From: Staphylococcus taiwanensis
GTDB lineage: Bacteria > Bacillota > Bacilli > Staphylococcales > Staphylococcaceae
DNA length: 64,000 nucleotides
Assembly: GCA_020544305.1 (NCBI GenBank)
Contig: CP058667.1
Span: forward strand, 1,922,001 to 1,986,000
Direction of reading: 5' to 3'
Shown here: positions 53,216 to 63,910 of the stretch, piece after piece
Layout of the letters: every line of letters begins with the position of its first letter
Numbering within the stretch: the first letter of the stretch is position 1
Translations under genes and position numbers: made by a program
The notes under the pieces: generated by a model
Database searches by the model: none
Seen by the model: the letters and a program-made list of their open reading frames with translations, nothing else
What the model was told of the DNA's origin: nothing

Positions 53216-54691
53216 TTATGATCGTAACCAATTTAACACTGGTACAATCATACTGCCAGTTGGACCTTTAGGCCCTTTGTAACTATTTTTATTTGTAGTA
53301 GCAGGTCCAGCTATATCAAAATGGATATGCGGCGTTTGACCACTAAAATGTGTGATAAATGTTGCTGCAAATAGCGCTTTCCCATTACCATTAGTATGAT
53401 TTACTAAATCTGCTACATTTGAATTTCGGATTAAACGTTGTTCTGTACGCGTAATTGGTAACTCAAAGGCAAACTCATCTGTTTCTCTCGCACTTGCAAG
53501 AATATCTTGTATTTCATTTTCAACGTGAGAACTAAAAATAGCAGCTTTATCTTCTCCCAATGCCACAATAGCGGCACCAGTTAAAGTTGCAAAATCTAAA
53601 ATAATACTAGGCTGGAACTGATTAGCATAAAATACTGCATCGCCTAACACTAGACGTCCCTCTGCATCACTGTTAAGCATCTCAACCGTTTCCCCACTCA
53701 AAGCCGTGAAGACATCATCTGGTTTCATGGCGTTACTACTAATCATATTCTCTGCTGAAGCAATTACACCTACAATATTAATTGGTAATTCTAAACGAGC
53801 TGCTGCTTCAATCATTCCAACAACGTTAGCCGCCCCACACATATCAAATTTCATCGTTTGCATACCCACTTTAGATTTAATACTGTATCCACCTGAATCA
53901 TAGGTAATACCTTTACCCACTAATGCAATTGGCGCATCCTCTTTTTTGCCACCATTATATGTCATTGTTATTACTGTTGGCGGATGCTCTGAACCTTTAC
54001 CAACCGCATGGATAAGACCAAAACCTTCAGCTAATAATTGACTACCATCTTTAATATCAACTTCAACTGACGTTTGTACAAAATGCTGTTCAATCTGCTC
54101 AGCAAAGTAATTGGGTGTTAGTATATTAGGCGGTATATTACTATAATCACGTGCTAAATTAATCGCTTGCCCCACAACAACACCTTCTTGAATGTTAGAT
54201 TCCAGTTGTTTATTTTCTGTTGAAATGACAAGGTCAAGTTGATAAGGTACAGGTTTATTAGATTTATAGTTATCAAAAGTGTAAATGGCTTGCTCACTTT
54301 GTAACCCCATCACTTCTGCAATTTTAGATTGTGGGACTTGCTTAGATATAAACGTATCGAATAGAATATCCGCTTCAGTGATATTAGATTCTTTTAAAAA
54401 TTGAAAAAGATAACCAAATACTTTCAATAATGCTGCGTAATCCAGTGATTTCAAATTACCTAAACCAACTGTAATCAATCGTATTGATTTTTCTTGTAAC
54501 GGCAATAACGTTGAGGAAACTTTGCCTAGATTACTGCTAATAAGATGTTGATGTCGATATTGATCAATACGTTGTGTTAAGTCTTGATCATTATAACGAA
54601 TTGTACCTAGTTGGTTAATATGATCTGGTAATCCTAAAATAAGTATCTCAGAATTTAATTTTTGATTGTCAGTGATTTTGTAGTTTACCAT
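53216..54691 (-). CDS. pepA: Leucyl aminopeptidase, M17 family
   Basis: Cytosolic metallo-aminopeptidase, 491 aa. The M17 signature appears as [14 protein letters not shown] (family NTDAEGRL), and metal ligands lie in [17 protein letters not shown] and [14 protein letters not shown]. The N-terminal ~170 residues are the less conserved macro-like domain. Ribosome-binding site AAAGGAGTGG. Likely role: final steps of peptide degradation, perhaps of peptides imported by Opp. Confidence 0.94.
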   Translation of the reverse strand: MVNYKITDNQKLNSEILILGLPDHINQLGTIRYNDQDLTQRIDQYRHQHLISSNLGKVSSTLLPLQEKSIRLITVGLGNLKSLDYAALLKVFGYLFQFLKESNITEADILFDTFISKQVPQSKIAEVMGLQSEQAIYTFDNYKSNKPVPYQLDLVISTENKQLESNIQEGVVVGQAINLARDYSNIPPNILTPNYFAEQIEQHFVQTSVEVDIKDGSQLLAEGFGLIHAVGKGSEHPPTVITMTYNGGKKEDAPIALVGKGITYDSGGYSIKSKVGMQTMKFDMCGAANVVGMIEAAARLELPINIVGVIASAENMISSNAMKPDDVFTALSGETVEMLNSDAEGRLVLGDAVFYANQFQPSIILDFATLTGAAIVALGEDKAAIFSSHVENEIQDILASARETDEFAFELPITRTEQRLIRNSNVADLVNHTNGNGKALFAATFITHFSGQTPHIHFDIAGPATTNKNSYKGPKGPTGSMIVPVLNWLRS

Positions 54692-54773
54692 ATCTAATCC
54701 ACTCCTTTACTAATGGAACATATTTGTAAAAGTACATTCTAAAGACTGCTAAATAGCATATAATGTTAAAAAA

Positions 54774-54895
54774 GAGTGGGACAGAATTCATTTAGAATTC
54801 GTCGTCCCACCCATAAGGAAGACCAGAATCGAGTGAAACTTAATAAAGCTCCTTCTCAATTCAGTCAGCTACTGCAAGTTTTTACAGTTGCCTTT
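54774..54895 (+). repeat. STAR-like repeat, copy 6 (core deleted), head hairpin as terminator of the ndh gene
   Basis: Head GAGTGGGACAGAATTCATTTAG with partner GTCGTCCCAC, no GGGGCCCC core, then AAGGAAGACCAGAATCGAG and the tail CTCAATTCAGTCAGCTACTG. On the minus strand the head hairpin (54810-54774) is followed by TTTTTTAAC, which looks like an intrinsic terminator for the NADH dehydrogenase gene whose stop is at 54937. Confidence 0.75.
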
Positions 54896-54936
54896 TAGTC
54901 CTATACTTTTATTAGTAACTTTATTTATACGATAAC

Positions 54937-56145
54937 TTAGAATTTACCTTTTTTGAATGCTAAACCTACGCCACCGATTTTGAATACTGCACGCGTATCG
55001 ATTACTTTTTTCATGAAGGCAGCTTTTTTACCAGTAATATCTCTACCGTAAACAATACCTACGCCGTCATGAGAACCTAATGAACATACAGTACCACGGT
55101 CAACATATTCGAAATCTGTAGGTGCTTCACCATTTAAGATATTTTTAATACTTTTAGCAACGTGTTCACCTTGTTGCATAGCAATTTGTGCTGTAGTTGG
55201 TAATGGACGTTCTTCACCAGCAGGGATGAATGCAGAACAGTCACCAATTACGAAGATATCATCATGACCTTCAATAGTTAAGTCTTGTTTGTTGATAATA
55301 CGACCACGTTTAACGCCTTCGAATGATTCTTCCATTAATTTGCTACCACGAACACCTGCCGCCCAGATAGCTGTACCAGCTTCTAATGTTTGTTCTTGAT
55401 CATTTACTTTAACTACGAAACCTTTTTCGTTACAAGCAACGATTGGTGTAGCAATTTTGAATTCAACGCCACGATCTTCTAAATAGTTAACAGCATAGTT
55501 CACTAATTCATCAGAAAACATTGGTAACATTTTTGGAGCAGCTTCAACACAAGTCACTCTTACTTTGTTTTGATCTACGCCATATTTATTACATAATTCA
55601 GGGATTCTTTCAGTTAATTCACCTAAGAATTCGATACCAGTGAAACCAGCACCACCGACTAAGATAGCTAAATCTTTGTCATCTTTTTCTTTAGAAGCTG
55701 CATAGTTAGCAAATTTATCTTCGATGTGACGAGATAATTTACGAGCAGTTTCGATGTTTTCAATTTGGTAAGCATAATCTTTCATACCTTTAATACCAAA
55801 TGTTTCACTTTCGAAACCTAATGCTACTACTAAAATATCGTAATCATAGATACCGTGGTTAGTTTCTACTTTTTTAGCGTTACGATCGATTTTAGTTACT
55901 TCTGCATTGATAAATTTAACTTTATCTTCTTTAATAACACTTTCAATTGGATAAATTAAATCTTCGTAATTTAATGTACCAGCTGAAGCTTCATGTAACC
56001 AAGTTGCTTCATAGTGATATTTATTTTTGTTGATTAATGTAATTTCCGCTTCATCTGCAGAAAGTTCTTTTTGTAATTTAGTTACTGTTTGTAAACCAGC
56101 ATAACCTGCACCTAAAACAAGTACTTTTTTACGATCTTGTGCCAT
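54937..56145 (-). CDS. ndhC: Type II NADH dehydrogenase (NdhC type)
   Basis: Membrane-associated single-subunit NADH:menaquinone oxidoreductase, non-proton-pumping. 402 aa. FAD motif [21 protein letters not shown] motif [18 protein letters not shown] and second FAD motif [10 protein letters not shown], followed by [13 protein letters not shown]. The C-terminal amphipathic stretch ([15 protein letters not shown]) probably binds the membrane. ATG 56145 ([10 protein letters not shown]) is chosen with AGGTGA 5 bp upstream; the track-like longer start lies in the ribosome-binding site. A second NDH-2 lies 1.3 kb away; the NdhC name is from memory of S. aureus. Confidence 0.93.
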   Translation of the reverse strand: MAQDRKKVLVLGAGYAGLQTVTKLQKELSADEAEITLINKNKYHYEATWLHEASAGTLNYEDLIYPIESVIKEDKVKFINAEVTKIDRNAKKVETNHGIYDYDILVVALGFESETFGIKGMKDYAYQIENIETARKLSRHIEDKFANYAASKEKDDKDLAILVGGAGFTGIEFLGELTERIPELCNKYGVDQNKVRVTCVEAAPKMLPMFSDELVNYAVNYLEDRGVEFKIATPIVACNEKGFVVKVNDQEQTLEAGTAIWAAGVRGSKLMEESFEGVKRGRIINKQDLTIEGHDDIFVIGDCSAFIPAGEERPLPTTAQIAMQQGEHVAKSIKNILNGEAPTDFEYVDRGTVCSLGSHDGVGIVYGRDITGKKAAFMKKVIDTRAVFKIGGVGLAFKKGKF

Positions 56146-56344
56146 TTCATTCACCTAAGCTTTCATAATTATTTTCTTAAATGTAGAAAAAGGCTACAAA
56201 TTTCAGAACATAACAAAGTTTAGACCATTAATAATACTTCCAATATTATACGTACGTCTAATAACATATTTAAAACTTTGCACTTAACCTAACTGTTCAT
56301 CCCCATTTATAGTCTTAGTCAACACTTTTATTTTCAATTCGATT

Positions 56345-56364
56345 TTATGAACTTCAGTTCACAA
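56345..56364. promoter_or_regulatory. Inverted repeat upstream of ndhC, candidate operator
   Basis: Minus strand TTGTGAACTGAAGTTCATAA, a 20-bp inverted repeat with a perfect 14-bp core TGAACTTCAGTTCA. It recalls the Rex half-site TTGTGA but the spacing is 2 bp longer than the Rex consensus. It lies ~200 bp upstream of ndhC; the rest of this 367-bp interval shows no gene. Confidence 0.35.
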
Positions 56365-56512
56365 AAAAGTCAAAGTTCAATCCATCTTCAATTTTATAGC
56401 TTTTACATTACATTTTCAAGCAACAACAAGACTATAATTAAAATATTCACATCACAATCTAATATAAAGTATATAATTGATTGATTTGCATGCATTCAGT
56501 ATTCAACTGAAC

Positions 56513-56872
56513 TTAGCAGTTTTCGGGATTTCCAGCAACTTTAGCAGTTCTAAATGAACTACCACAACCACATGATGCAATAGCATTTGGATTATCGATT
56601 TGGAATCCGCCACCCATTAATGATTGTTTGAAATCGATAGTCGTACCATTTAATACTGGTGCATCATATTTATCTACTAAAACTTTTAAACCATAAAATT
56701 CTAGTACCTCATCGTTTTCACCTGGTTGTTCTTCAGCAGACATACCATAGGTTAAACCAGTACATCCACCACCATTTACTTTAATTTTTAAATAACCGTC
56801 TTCCATTTCATTACTTTTCAACATATCCTTTACTTCATATGCTGCAGCTTCAGTTAATGTTACAGTTGGCAT
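56513..56872 (-). CDS. HesB/IscA-type iron-sulfur carrier
   Basis: 119 aa A-type carrier that transfers Fe-S clusters to apo-proteins. The three cysteines of the family are present: GGGCTGLTYGM (Cys37) and ASCGCGSSF near the C-terminus. Ribosome-binding site AGGAGG. It lies 13 bp after the DUF1450 gene on the same strand; together they sit between the two NDH-2 genes. Confidence 0.92.
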   Translation of the reverse strand: MPTVTLTEAAAYEVKDMLKSNEMEDGYLKIKVNGGGCTGLTYGMSAEEQPGENDEVLEFYGLKVLVDKYDAPVLNGTTIDFKQSLMGGGFQIDNPNAIASCGCGSSFRTAKVAGNPENC

Positions 56873-56885
56873 AACTAAATTCCTC

Positions 56886-57131
56886 CTATAATAAATTAGT
56901 AAAATCGTTCTCTTCTATATGTTTATAAATATTATTTAGCAAGTCCTCAGGTGTATCTCCTTCAACAGTATTCCCATCGACCAATGCGTACAATCCACAT
57001 GAACATACGCCACAGTTGTTAAGACATCCATATTCTAACACATCTACATCTGGATCATTTTCTAATTTATCGTAAACGTAGTCTCCGCCCTTTGCCATAT
57101 TCGAAATACAGAATTCGACTAATGGAAACAT
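56886..57131 (-). CDS. DUF1450/UPF0349 (YuzB-like) cysteine-rich protein
   Basis: 81 aa; begins [21 protein letters not shown] and has a cysteine cluster [17 protein letters not shown], characteristic of the YuzB family of unknown function, possibly metal- or Fe-S-binding. Ribosome-binding site GAAGGTGAAG. First gene of a two-gene unit with the IscA-type carrier. Confidence 0.88.
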   Translation of the reverse strand: MFPLVEFCISNMAKGGDYVYDKLENDPDVDVLEYGCLNNCGVCSCGLYALVDGNTVEGDTPEDLLNNIYKHIEENDFTNLL

Positions 57132-57285
57132 ACTTCACCTTCTTCATCATTTTTAATTATACAATTATAACAAATATTGCTCCAAATCGCATTGCCTTGG
57201 CTCATTATTCATTCAGAATAATACTTACGAACTATTTATTATTATATGTAAAAATATGAGTTAGTTGTATGCGTCATACATTTCG

Positions 57286-57314
57286 TTGTAGTCATTTTGA
57301 AAAAAAGATATAAT
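57286..57314 (+). promoter_or_regulatory. Promoter of the 46-codon ORF and second NDH-2 gene
   Basis: TTGTAG (57286-57291), 17-bp spacer, TATAAT (57309-57314). The expected transcript starts ~57321 and includes the small ORF before the NDH-2 gene. Confidence 0.75.
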
Positions 57315-57358
57315 ACAATTATACATATATCGTACATTTAATTGTGAGGGGCAATATA

Positions 57359-57499
57359 ATGGCAACGATAACTATCTTTACTATAATGAGCTTTTTATTT
57401 CTTACGATAAAACATCTCAAAAACTCATTTCAATTAAAGGGTTGTTATTTCAAATTATTTCAGAATAATAAATTATATAAAAAGGGGTATAGCATATGA
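57359..57499 (+). CDS. 46-aa small membrane ORF coupled by ATGA to the NDH-2 gene
   Basis: ATG 57359 with GAGGGG 9 bp upstream; a hydrophobic N-terminal segment (~residues 3-17, ITIFTIMSFLFLTI) and a basic tail (KKGYSI). Its stop overlaps the NDH-2 start (ATGA at 57496-57499). It lies in the transcript predicted from the promoter at 57286-57314. I recognise no family. It could be a leader peptide, a membrane anchor partner of the NDH-2, or a chance ORF; the NDH-2 also has its own ribosome-binding site AGGGG. Confidence 0.5.
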   Translation: MATITIFTIMSFLFLTIKHLKNSFQLKGCYFKLFQNNKLYKKGYSI

Positions 57500-58560
57500 A
57501 AAATTTAGTATTACTTGGTGGCGGATACGGTAATATGCGTATTATGTCGCGCATTCTTCCAGATGCATTACCAGAAGATTATACATTAACATTAATTGAC
57601 CGCATGCCGTTCCACGGTTTAAAGCCTGAATTTTATGCATTAGCTGCAGGAACTAAATCAGATAGCGATGTTCGCATGAACTTCCCAGATTCTGAACGTA
57701 TCAATACAATTTACGGAGAAATTAATGATATTGATTTAGATTCACAAATCGTTTCTGTTGGTAATACTAAAGTAGATTACGATGAACTCATTATTGGGCT
57801 TGGTTGTGAAGATAAATATCATAATGTACCAGGTGCTGAAGCATACACACATAGCATTCAAACATTATCTAAAGCTCGTGAAACATTCCATAAAATTAGC
57901 GAACTCCCTACTGGTTCTAAAGTAGGTATTGTAGGCGCTGGATTAAGTGGTATTGAATTGGCTAGTGAATTACGCGAAAGTCGTGGCGATTTAGAAGTAA
58001 TTCTTTATGATCGCGGCGAACGTATTTTAAGAAACTTCCCTGAAAAATTAAGTAATTATATTGCGAAATGGTTCCGAGAAAATGACGTTAAAGTGGTACC
58101 TAATTCATTAATCGATAAAGTAGAACCAGGTAAAATTTATAACAGTGGCACACCAGAAGCTGTAGATTTAGTCGTATGGACTGCTGGTATTCAACCAGTT
58201 GAAGTGGTTCGACATTTACCCATCGACATTAATCGAAGTGGTCGTGTGATTATCAATCAATACCATCAAGTTCCTACCTATAGAAATGTGTTTATTGTTG
58301 GGGATTGTGCTGATTTACCACACGCACCAAGTGCGCAATTAGCAGAAGTGCAAGGCGACCAAATTGCCGATGTACTTAAGAAACAATGGAACAACGAGCC
58401 GCTACCTGATAAAATGCCGGAACTTAAAGTACAAGGTTTCTTAGGCTCTCTTGGCGAGAAAAAAGGTTTTGCGTATATTATGGACCGTACTGTAACCGGT
58501 CGTTTAGCACATATTTTAAAATCCGGAGTACTTTGGTTATATAAATATCATAATGGCTAA
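57496..58560 (+). CDS. Second type II NADH dehydrogenase-like oxidoreductase (NdhF type)
   Basis: 354 aa, FAD/NAD(P)-binding. FAD motif VLLGGGYGNMRIM, second nucleotide motif VGIVGAGLSGIELASEL and VFIVGDCADL are present; C-terminal AYIMDRTVTGRLAHILKSG. Shorter than NdhC and more distantly related. S. aureus has two NDH-2 enzymes, which I recall as NdhC and NdhF, with this locus the second. AGGGG is 8 bp upstream of ATG 57496. Downstream of a small ORF in the same transcript; convergent with the YuzD-like gene. Confidence 0.88.
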   Translation: MKNLVLLGGGYGNMRIMSRILPDALPEDYTLTLIDRMPFHGLKPEFYALAAGTKSDSDVRMNFPDSERINTIYGEINDIDLDSQIVSVGNTKVDYDELIIGLGCEDKYHNVPGAEAYTHSIQTLSKARETFHKISELPTGSKVGIVGAGLSGIELASELRESRGDLEVILYDRGERILRNFPEKLSNYIAKWFRENDVKVVPNSLIDKVEPGKIYNSGTPEAVDLVVWTAGIQPVEVVRHLPIDINRSGRVIINQYHQVPTYRNVFIVGDCADLPHAPSAQLAEVQGDQIADVLKKQWNNEPLPDKMPELKVQGFLGSLGEKKGFAYIMDRTVTGRLAHILKSGVLWLYKYHNG

Positions 58561-58587
58561 TTGTAGACTATGCGCATTGAATAAAAA

Positions 58588-58624
58588 GCATCAAGCGAGG
58601 ATAAGTAATCGACTCGCTTGATGC
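58588..58624. terminator. Bidirectional terminator between NDH-2 and the YuzD-like gene
   Basis: 12-bp perfect stems GCATCAAGCGAG / CTCGCTTGATGC with A/T tracts on both flanks; convergent genes. Confidence 0.88.
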
Positions 58625-58632
58625 TTATTAAT

Positions 58633-58965
58633 TTATGCATTGTTTGAATTGGCAAAATGTTGATCAACAAATTTAGTTAATTGCTTTGTTTGAATATAAC
58701 CATCTGCGACATATTCATCATTCATGGTAATCAATGGATAGAATAACTCATCTTCTTCAAGTTGTTCAATAAACTGCTGATCATGATCACTTAGATTTTC
58801 TGTTTCATTTTGAAAATCAATATACGTATATTCAAAATCGATGTCTGGATATTTTCTTTCCAATAAAGGTTTAATCCATTCAAATGTATTTCTAGAAGTA
58901 GGTGCATTTACACAACTTGCACAAACAACATCTGCGCCATAAACTACTACACTCACTTTAGTCAT
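58633..58965 (-). CDS. Thioredoxin-like YuzD-family protein (DUF1462)
   Basis: 110 aa. Thioredoxin-fold protein with VVVYGADVVCASCVNAP, a CxxC motif at ~residues 15-18, and the C-terminal region EDELFYPLITMNDEYVADGYI. Function unknown, possibly disulfide or Fe-S related, as it borders nfu. ATG 58965 (MTKVSVVVYG) is chosen: GGGGGA is 7 bp upstream; the in-frame TTG two codons earlier is too close. Divergent from nfu. Confidence 0.88.
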   Translation of the reverse strand: MTKVSVVVYGADVVCASCVNAPTSRNTFEWIKPLLERKYPDIDFEYTYIDFQNETENLSDHDQQFIEQLEEDELFYPLITMNDEYVADGYIQTKQLTKFVDQHFANSNNA

Positions 58966-59068
58966 ATTCAAATCCCCCGTTTTGTTTTATAGATTTTTAT
59001 TACTTTATCTATTATAATAAATTAATAATGAAATTATGAAGTAATTTACTTGAAAGGAGACATATCTC

Positions 59069-59311
59069 ATGCCTACTGAGAATGCAACAATGTTTGATCA
59101 AGTAGCTGAAGTTATTGAACGTTTACGTCCTTTTTTATTACGTGACGGCGGAGACTGTACATTAGTAGATGTTGAAGACGGCATCGTGAAATTACAATTA
59201 CACGGAGCTTGTGGTACTTGTCCAAGCTCAACAATTACACTAAAAGCTGGTATTGAACGTGCATTACACGAAGAAGTTCCAGGTGTTATTGAAGTAGAAC
59301 AAGTATTCTAA
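59069..59311 (+). CDS. nfu: NifU C-terminal domain protein (Nfu iron-sulfur carrier)
   Basis: 80-aa cytosolic Fe-S scaffold/carrier; CxxC motif at [11 protein letters not shown]. aureus Nfu transfers clusters to apo-aconitase and others. Ribosome-binding site AAAGGAG. With the IscA-type carrier and YuzB it forms a small cluster of Fe-S genes around the NADH dehydrogenases. Confidence 0.94.
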   Translation: MPTENATMFDQVAEVIERLRPFLLRDGGDCTLVDVEDGIVKLQLHGACGTCPSSTITLKAGIERALHEEVPGVIEVEQVF

Positions 59312-59375
59312 TCAATCGCCTAATATATATTTAAATGATTAGGGTGACTCTGAAAAAATGATAATATTTTAACTC

Positions 59376-59484
59376 TATATTGCTAATTCGCAGTAGATGG
59401 CTGTGATGAGAAGTTGCTTATACCAAACTTTTCTTAGCTCTAGTTACCCTTTTAGGGAGTGGAACACATTGCGGTTCCACCCCT
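59376..59484 (-). repeat. STAR-like repeat, copy 7 (reversed, core deleted) with terminator of nfu
   Basis: Minus strand: head GAGGGGTGGAAC...GTTCCACTCCCTAAAAGG, then AACTAGAGCTAAGAAAA and tail CTGCGAATTAG. On the plus strand the head (59454-59484) ends in CCCCTCTTTTTTT and can act as the nfu terminator. The rest of the 252-bp interval before the dlt terminator shows nothing. Confidence 0.7.
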
Positions 59485-59511
59485 CTTTTTTTATTTTTTT
59501 AAGAAAAAAAT

Positions 59512-59549
59512 CACCAACTAATAAAGTTAAATAACTCAATTAGTTGGTG
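59512..59549 (-). terminator. Intrinsic terminator of the dlt operon
   Basis: 11-bp stems CACCAACTAAT / ATTAGTTGGTG around a 16-base loop; minus strand followed by ATTTTTTTC. 15 bp past the dltD stop. Confidence 0.9.
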
Positions 59550-59563
59550 TTTTCAATAAATTT

Positions 59564-60972
<1,409 letters not shown>

Positions 60973-60984
60973 TTAAGACTCCTT

Positions 60985-62199
60985 TTAAATTAATTTTCCT
61001 GAAAAGATTAAAAATCCAAATGCTACAAAATGGAATGTAATGACAATACTCAATGCTGTAGTAAACCCATTTTGCCAACGTGGTGGATGTTTCTTTCTCC
61101 AACGCTCATAATATCCATAGCCGATAAACATCAAGCCGTGATAGATACCATAAACAATATAGAATACTTCTAGACCATGCCACACACCCATGATAAAGAA
61201 GTTTAAGAAGAATGCGAAGTTAGACATCGCAAATTGACTCTTCATTAATTTCTTACGTGACATATAGAATAATGTACGCATGTAAATACAATCTCTAAAC
61301 CAGAATGATAATGACATATGCCATCTATTCCAGAAATCTTTAATATTACGTGCTTTAAATGGTTGCTTAAAGTTAGGTGGTGTATTGATACCATATAGAT
61401 AACTCACTGCAACTGCGAATAAACTGTAACCAGCAAAATCAAAGAATAAATAGAAACTATACGCATACATATATAACCATTTATGTGTAAAACCGTGTAA
61501 GTTCATCGTTAGTGGTTGAATCGCATATACATTAAGCAAGTGCGCAATAATATATTTATATAGGAAACCAAGCATAATCATATGAATGGCTTTCAATATC
61601 ATTTCTCTATATTGTTCACCTGTAGGAACCTTTTTATCATCTTTAACAAAACGTTTATAACGATCAATTGGCCCAGAAGATACAGTTGGGAAGAAAGAAA
61701 TAAATTGAAGTAATTTACCAACTTTGATTTCTTTTATTGAACCGTCTCGTATTTCCATAATAAGTTGAATACTTTTAAACGTTACATAAGATATTCCTAA
61801 AAATCCTACGAATTCAATTAATTTATGTTCATGGAAGTGAATTTGATGACCACCAAGCCATGAACTTTGTAATACTTTAACAATTGCTAAAGGTAAAATG
61901 GATAATACCATGACAATAACAAATTTGCTGAAAGTATTATTCTTTTGTCTAGATTTGTAATACCACATAATTAACAAGACTTGCCAAATAAGATAAATGA
62001 CAAAACTTAGTAATTGTATACTTAAATACTTGTTACCAAATAAGTTATGCTTATCTGATGAAAAGATGATTACAATCATAATTGCTGTACTAATACCGTT
62101 ATACCAATAGCTTCGCTTACCTAAGAATCCGAGTATGATGACTGGTAATAGTACGATAAACCCAATTAAGAAGAAGGTAAACGTTCCATAAGGAATCAT
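60985..62199 (-). CDS. dltB: D-alanyl transfer MBOAT protein DltB
   Basis: 404 aa, membrane-bound O-acyltransferase that moves D-alanine across the membrane. ~11 membrane segments. MBOAT histidine-containing motif [19 protein letters not shown] and [18 protein letters not shown] are intact. It overlaps dltA by 4 bp. Confidence 0.97.
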   Translation of the reverse strand: MIPYGTFTFFLIGFIVLLPVIILGFLGKRSYWYNGISTAIMIVIIFSSDKHNLFGNKYLSIQLLSFVIYLIWQVLLIMWYYKSRQKNNTFSKFVIVMVLSILPLAIVKVLQSSWLGGHQIHFHEHKLIEFVGFLGISYVTFKSIQLIMEIRDGSIKEIKVGKLLQFISFFPTVSSGPIDRYKRFVKDDKKVPTGEQYREMILKAIHMIMLGFLYKYIIAHLLNVYAIQPLTMNLHGFTHKWLYMYAYSFYLFFDFAGYSLFAVAVSYLYGINTPPNFKQPFKARNIKDFWNRWHMSLSFWFRDCIYMRTLFYMSRKKLMKSQFAMSNFAFFLNFFIMGVWHGLEVFYIVYGIYHGLMFIGYGYYERWRKKHPPRWQNGFTTALSIVITFHFVAFGFLIFSGKLI

Positions 62200-63587
62200 G
62201 CGTTAATATCCTCCGCAACTTGTTTACGGTCAAGTTTTCCGTTAGAAGTTAATGGTAATTGGTCCATCCAAACAAATTTTCTCGGAATCATGTATTCAGG
62301 TAAGCGAGATTTTAGTTCAGATTTGATGTTTCTTGTCATTTCTAAATCATCTTTAACTTCTTCAGTTGGTACAATTGCGCCAACTAGATGTATCACTTTA
62401 TTGTTTTTGTAAATTGGTACTACAATTGTTTCTCTTACATATTGAGATTGACGTCCTTGTATGAACCATTGACCATCCTTTTCAACCGCTTTATCACCTG
62501 TATGATAGATGCGTAAACCATCATCAAAATTGAACACCGCTTCAGTCTTCTCTTTATTCTTTAAGTAACCAAGGCTAACACTATTTCCTTTGATAACCAG
62601 TTCCCCTTCATCTGTTGTAGATAAAGTTGTATTTGGTCTTGAAACACCAACAGGTAGTGGATTGTAAGTTTCAATAATCTCTGGTGTTAACTTAACGCCT
62701 GTGACAGCAACTGTCGCTTCAGTCGGTCCGTACGTATTGTATATAACAGCGTTAGGGTATCTATCCATTAATGCTTTTGCTGTTCTGTGCGGTAGAATTT
62801 CACCACAGAAGAAGAAATGATTCAAACTTGGATAACTTGATTCATTTAGATTAGGTAATAGTAAACACATTTCCATAAATGATGGTGTTGATACCCATGC
62901 ATTGATTGGCGTATTTACTAACATTTCATTTAATAACTTAGGTTTGTTTATCATATCTTTATCTACTAAGTTTAAAGTTCCGCCTGATGTTAAGCACGGA
63001 TAAATTGCCATCACTGATAAATCAAATGAAAACGGTGCTTGATTTAACCATTCTTGAGGTTCATTAGATTCATTTAATGAAACCATCCATTCTGCAAATT
63101 CGATTAAACTTGCATATTCGATTTGAACCCCTTTAGGTTCACCTGTAGATCCTGAAGTGAAGATGGTATACACAACATCTGTCATAGCCATTTGGCTATC
63201 AAATACAATCGGATTATCAGATTGTTGAATATCTTGGATTGTAATCTCAGTTGCAGTGTGATGATTTAATGTTGTCTCAGTTGTATTAAATATAAACTCA
63301 GGTTGTACTTTATCAATAATCATTTCTACACGTTCACTTGGAACAGATGTATCAATTGGTACATAACCGCATCCTGCTTTAATTGCACCTATCATACCTA
63401 CTAACATGAATGGCGACATGTGACCAAAGACAATTAATGGTTGTTTCGTATCTTGCAATAGGTGTGCTAATTTACTCGATTCATCCATCAATTGTTTATA
63501 TGTTAATTCCTCATCTTTATGTCTAATTGCTACGCGATCAGGATTTTTTTGACCAAAGTCATTTATTAAATTTATGATATCTGACAT
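62196..63587 (-). CDS. dltA: D-alanine-carrier protein ligase DltA with the A8 hinge motif deleted
   Basis: Adenylates D-alanine and loads it on DltC. 463 aa, about 22 shorter than the 485 aa I recall for S. aureus. Motifs A3 ([11 protein letters not shown]), A5 ([14 protein letters not shown]), A7 (YHTGDKA) and A10 ([10 protein letters not shown], catalytic Lys) are intact. After WFIQGR (Arg379) the protein jumps to QSQYVRE; staphylococcal DltA has about 22 residues between (IDFQIKLNGYRMELEEIE...LR), the conserved A8 hinge segment. The frame is preserved, so a 66-bp in-frame deletion is inferred at 62450/62451. The enzyme should be impaired in its second half-reaction. Ribosome-binding site AAGGAG. 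Confidence 0.93.
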   Translation of the reverse strand: MSDIINLINDFGQKNPDRVAIRHKDEELTYKQLMDESSKLAHLLQDTKQPLIVFGHMSPFMLVGMIGAIKAGCGYVPIDTSVPSERVEMIIDKVQPEFIFNTTETTLNHHTATEITIQDIQQSDNPIVFDSQMAMTDVVYTIFTSGSTGEPKGVQIEYASLIEFAEWMVSLNESNEPQEWLNQAPFSFDLSVMAIYPCLTSGGTLNLVDKDMINKPKLLNEMLVNTPINAWVSTPSFMEMCLLLPNLNESSYPSLNHFFFCGEILPHRTAKALMDRYPNAVIYNTYGPTEATVAVTGVKLTPEIIETYNPLPVGVSRPNTTLSTTDEGELVIKGNSVSLGYLKNKEKTEAVFNFDDGLRIYHTGDKAVEKDGQWFIQGRQSQYVRETIVVPIYKNNKVIHLVGAIVPTEEVKDDLEMTRNIKSELKSRLPEYMIPRKFVWMDQLPLTSNGKLDRKQVAEDINA

Positions 63588-63601
63588 AATTAGACTCCTT
63601 A

Positions 63602-63751
63602 TTAAAATTCATTGTAAATGAAATTATTATGTGTATCGCCGGAACCATAAATTAGGTACAGCGCAATAAATATAGCTAAATATAATATTGTTAATAAGTA
63701 TGGTTTCGCTTTTTCAAAATATAGCATCGCCTTATTATTCTTTTCTTTCAA
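63602..63751 (-). CDS. dltX: DltX, small membrane protein of the dlt operon
   Basis: 49 aa. One membrane segment (~16-35) and the conserved C-terminal DltX signature LYGSGD-type: [17 protein letters not shown], which in the family interacts with DltB/DltD. The start is TTG 63751 with GAGGTG 10 bp upstream; no ATG fits. It lies 14 bp before dltA, first gene of the operon. Missed in a usual ORF scan because of its length and start codon. Confidence 0.88.
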   Translation of the reverse strand: MKEKNNKAMLYFEKAKPYLLTILYLAIFIALYLIYGSGDTHNNFIYNEF

Positions 63752-63881
63752 TGCAATATGGCACCTCACTATCTTTTACTTGAGTGAAGAGGATTTCTTC
63801 ATCCAGTTTGTATCTGAACCTCTAATGTAGATTTAAATATAAAATTTAATATATAAAATTTATATTTTACACATTCATCTT

Positions 63882-63910
63882 ATTATAATTAAAAACTGTA
63901 TTAAAGGCAA
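63882..63910 (-). promoter_or_regulatory. dlt operon promoter
   Basis: Minus strand: TTGCCT (63910-63905), 17-bp spacer, TATAAT (63887-63882). It implies a ~124-nt 5' untranslated region (63752-63875) with a small GAAGA-N5-TCTTC hairpin. In S. aureus this promoter is stimulated by GraRS; I did not identify the operator. The remaining 63911-64000 shows no gene. Confidence 0.8.
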
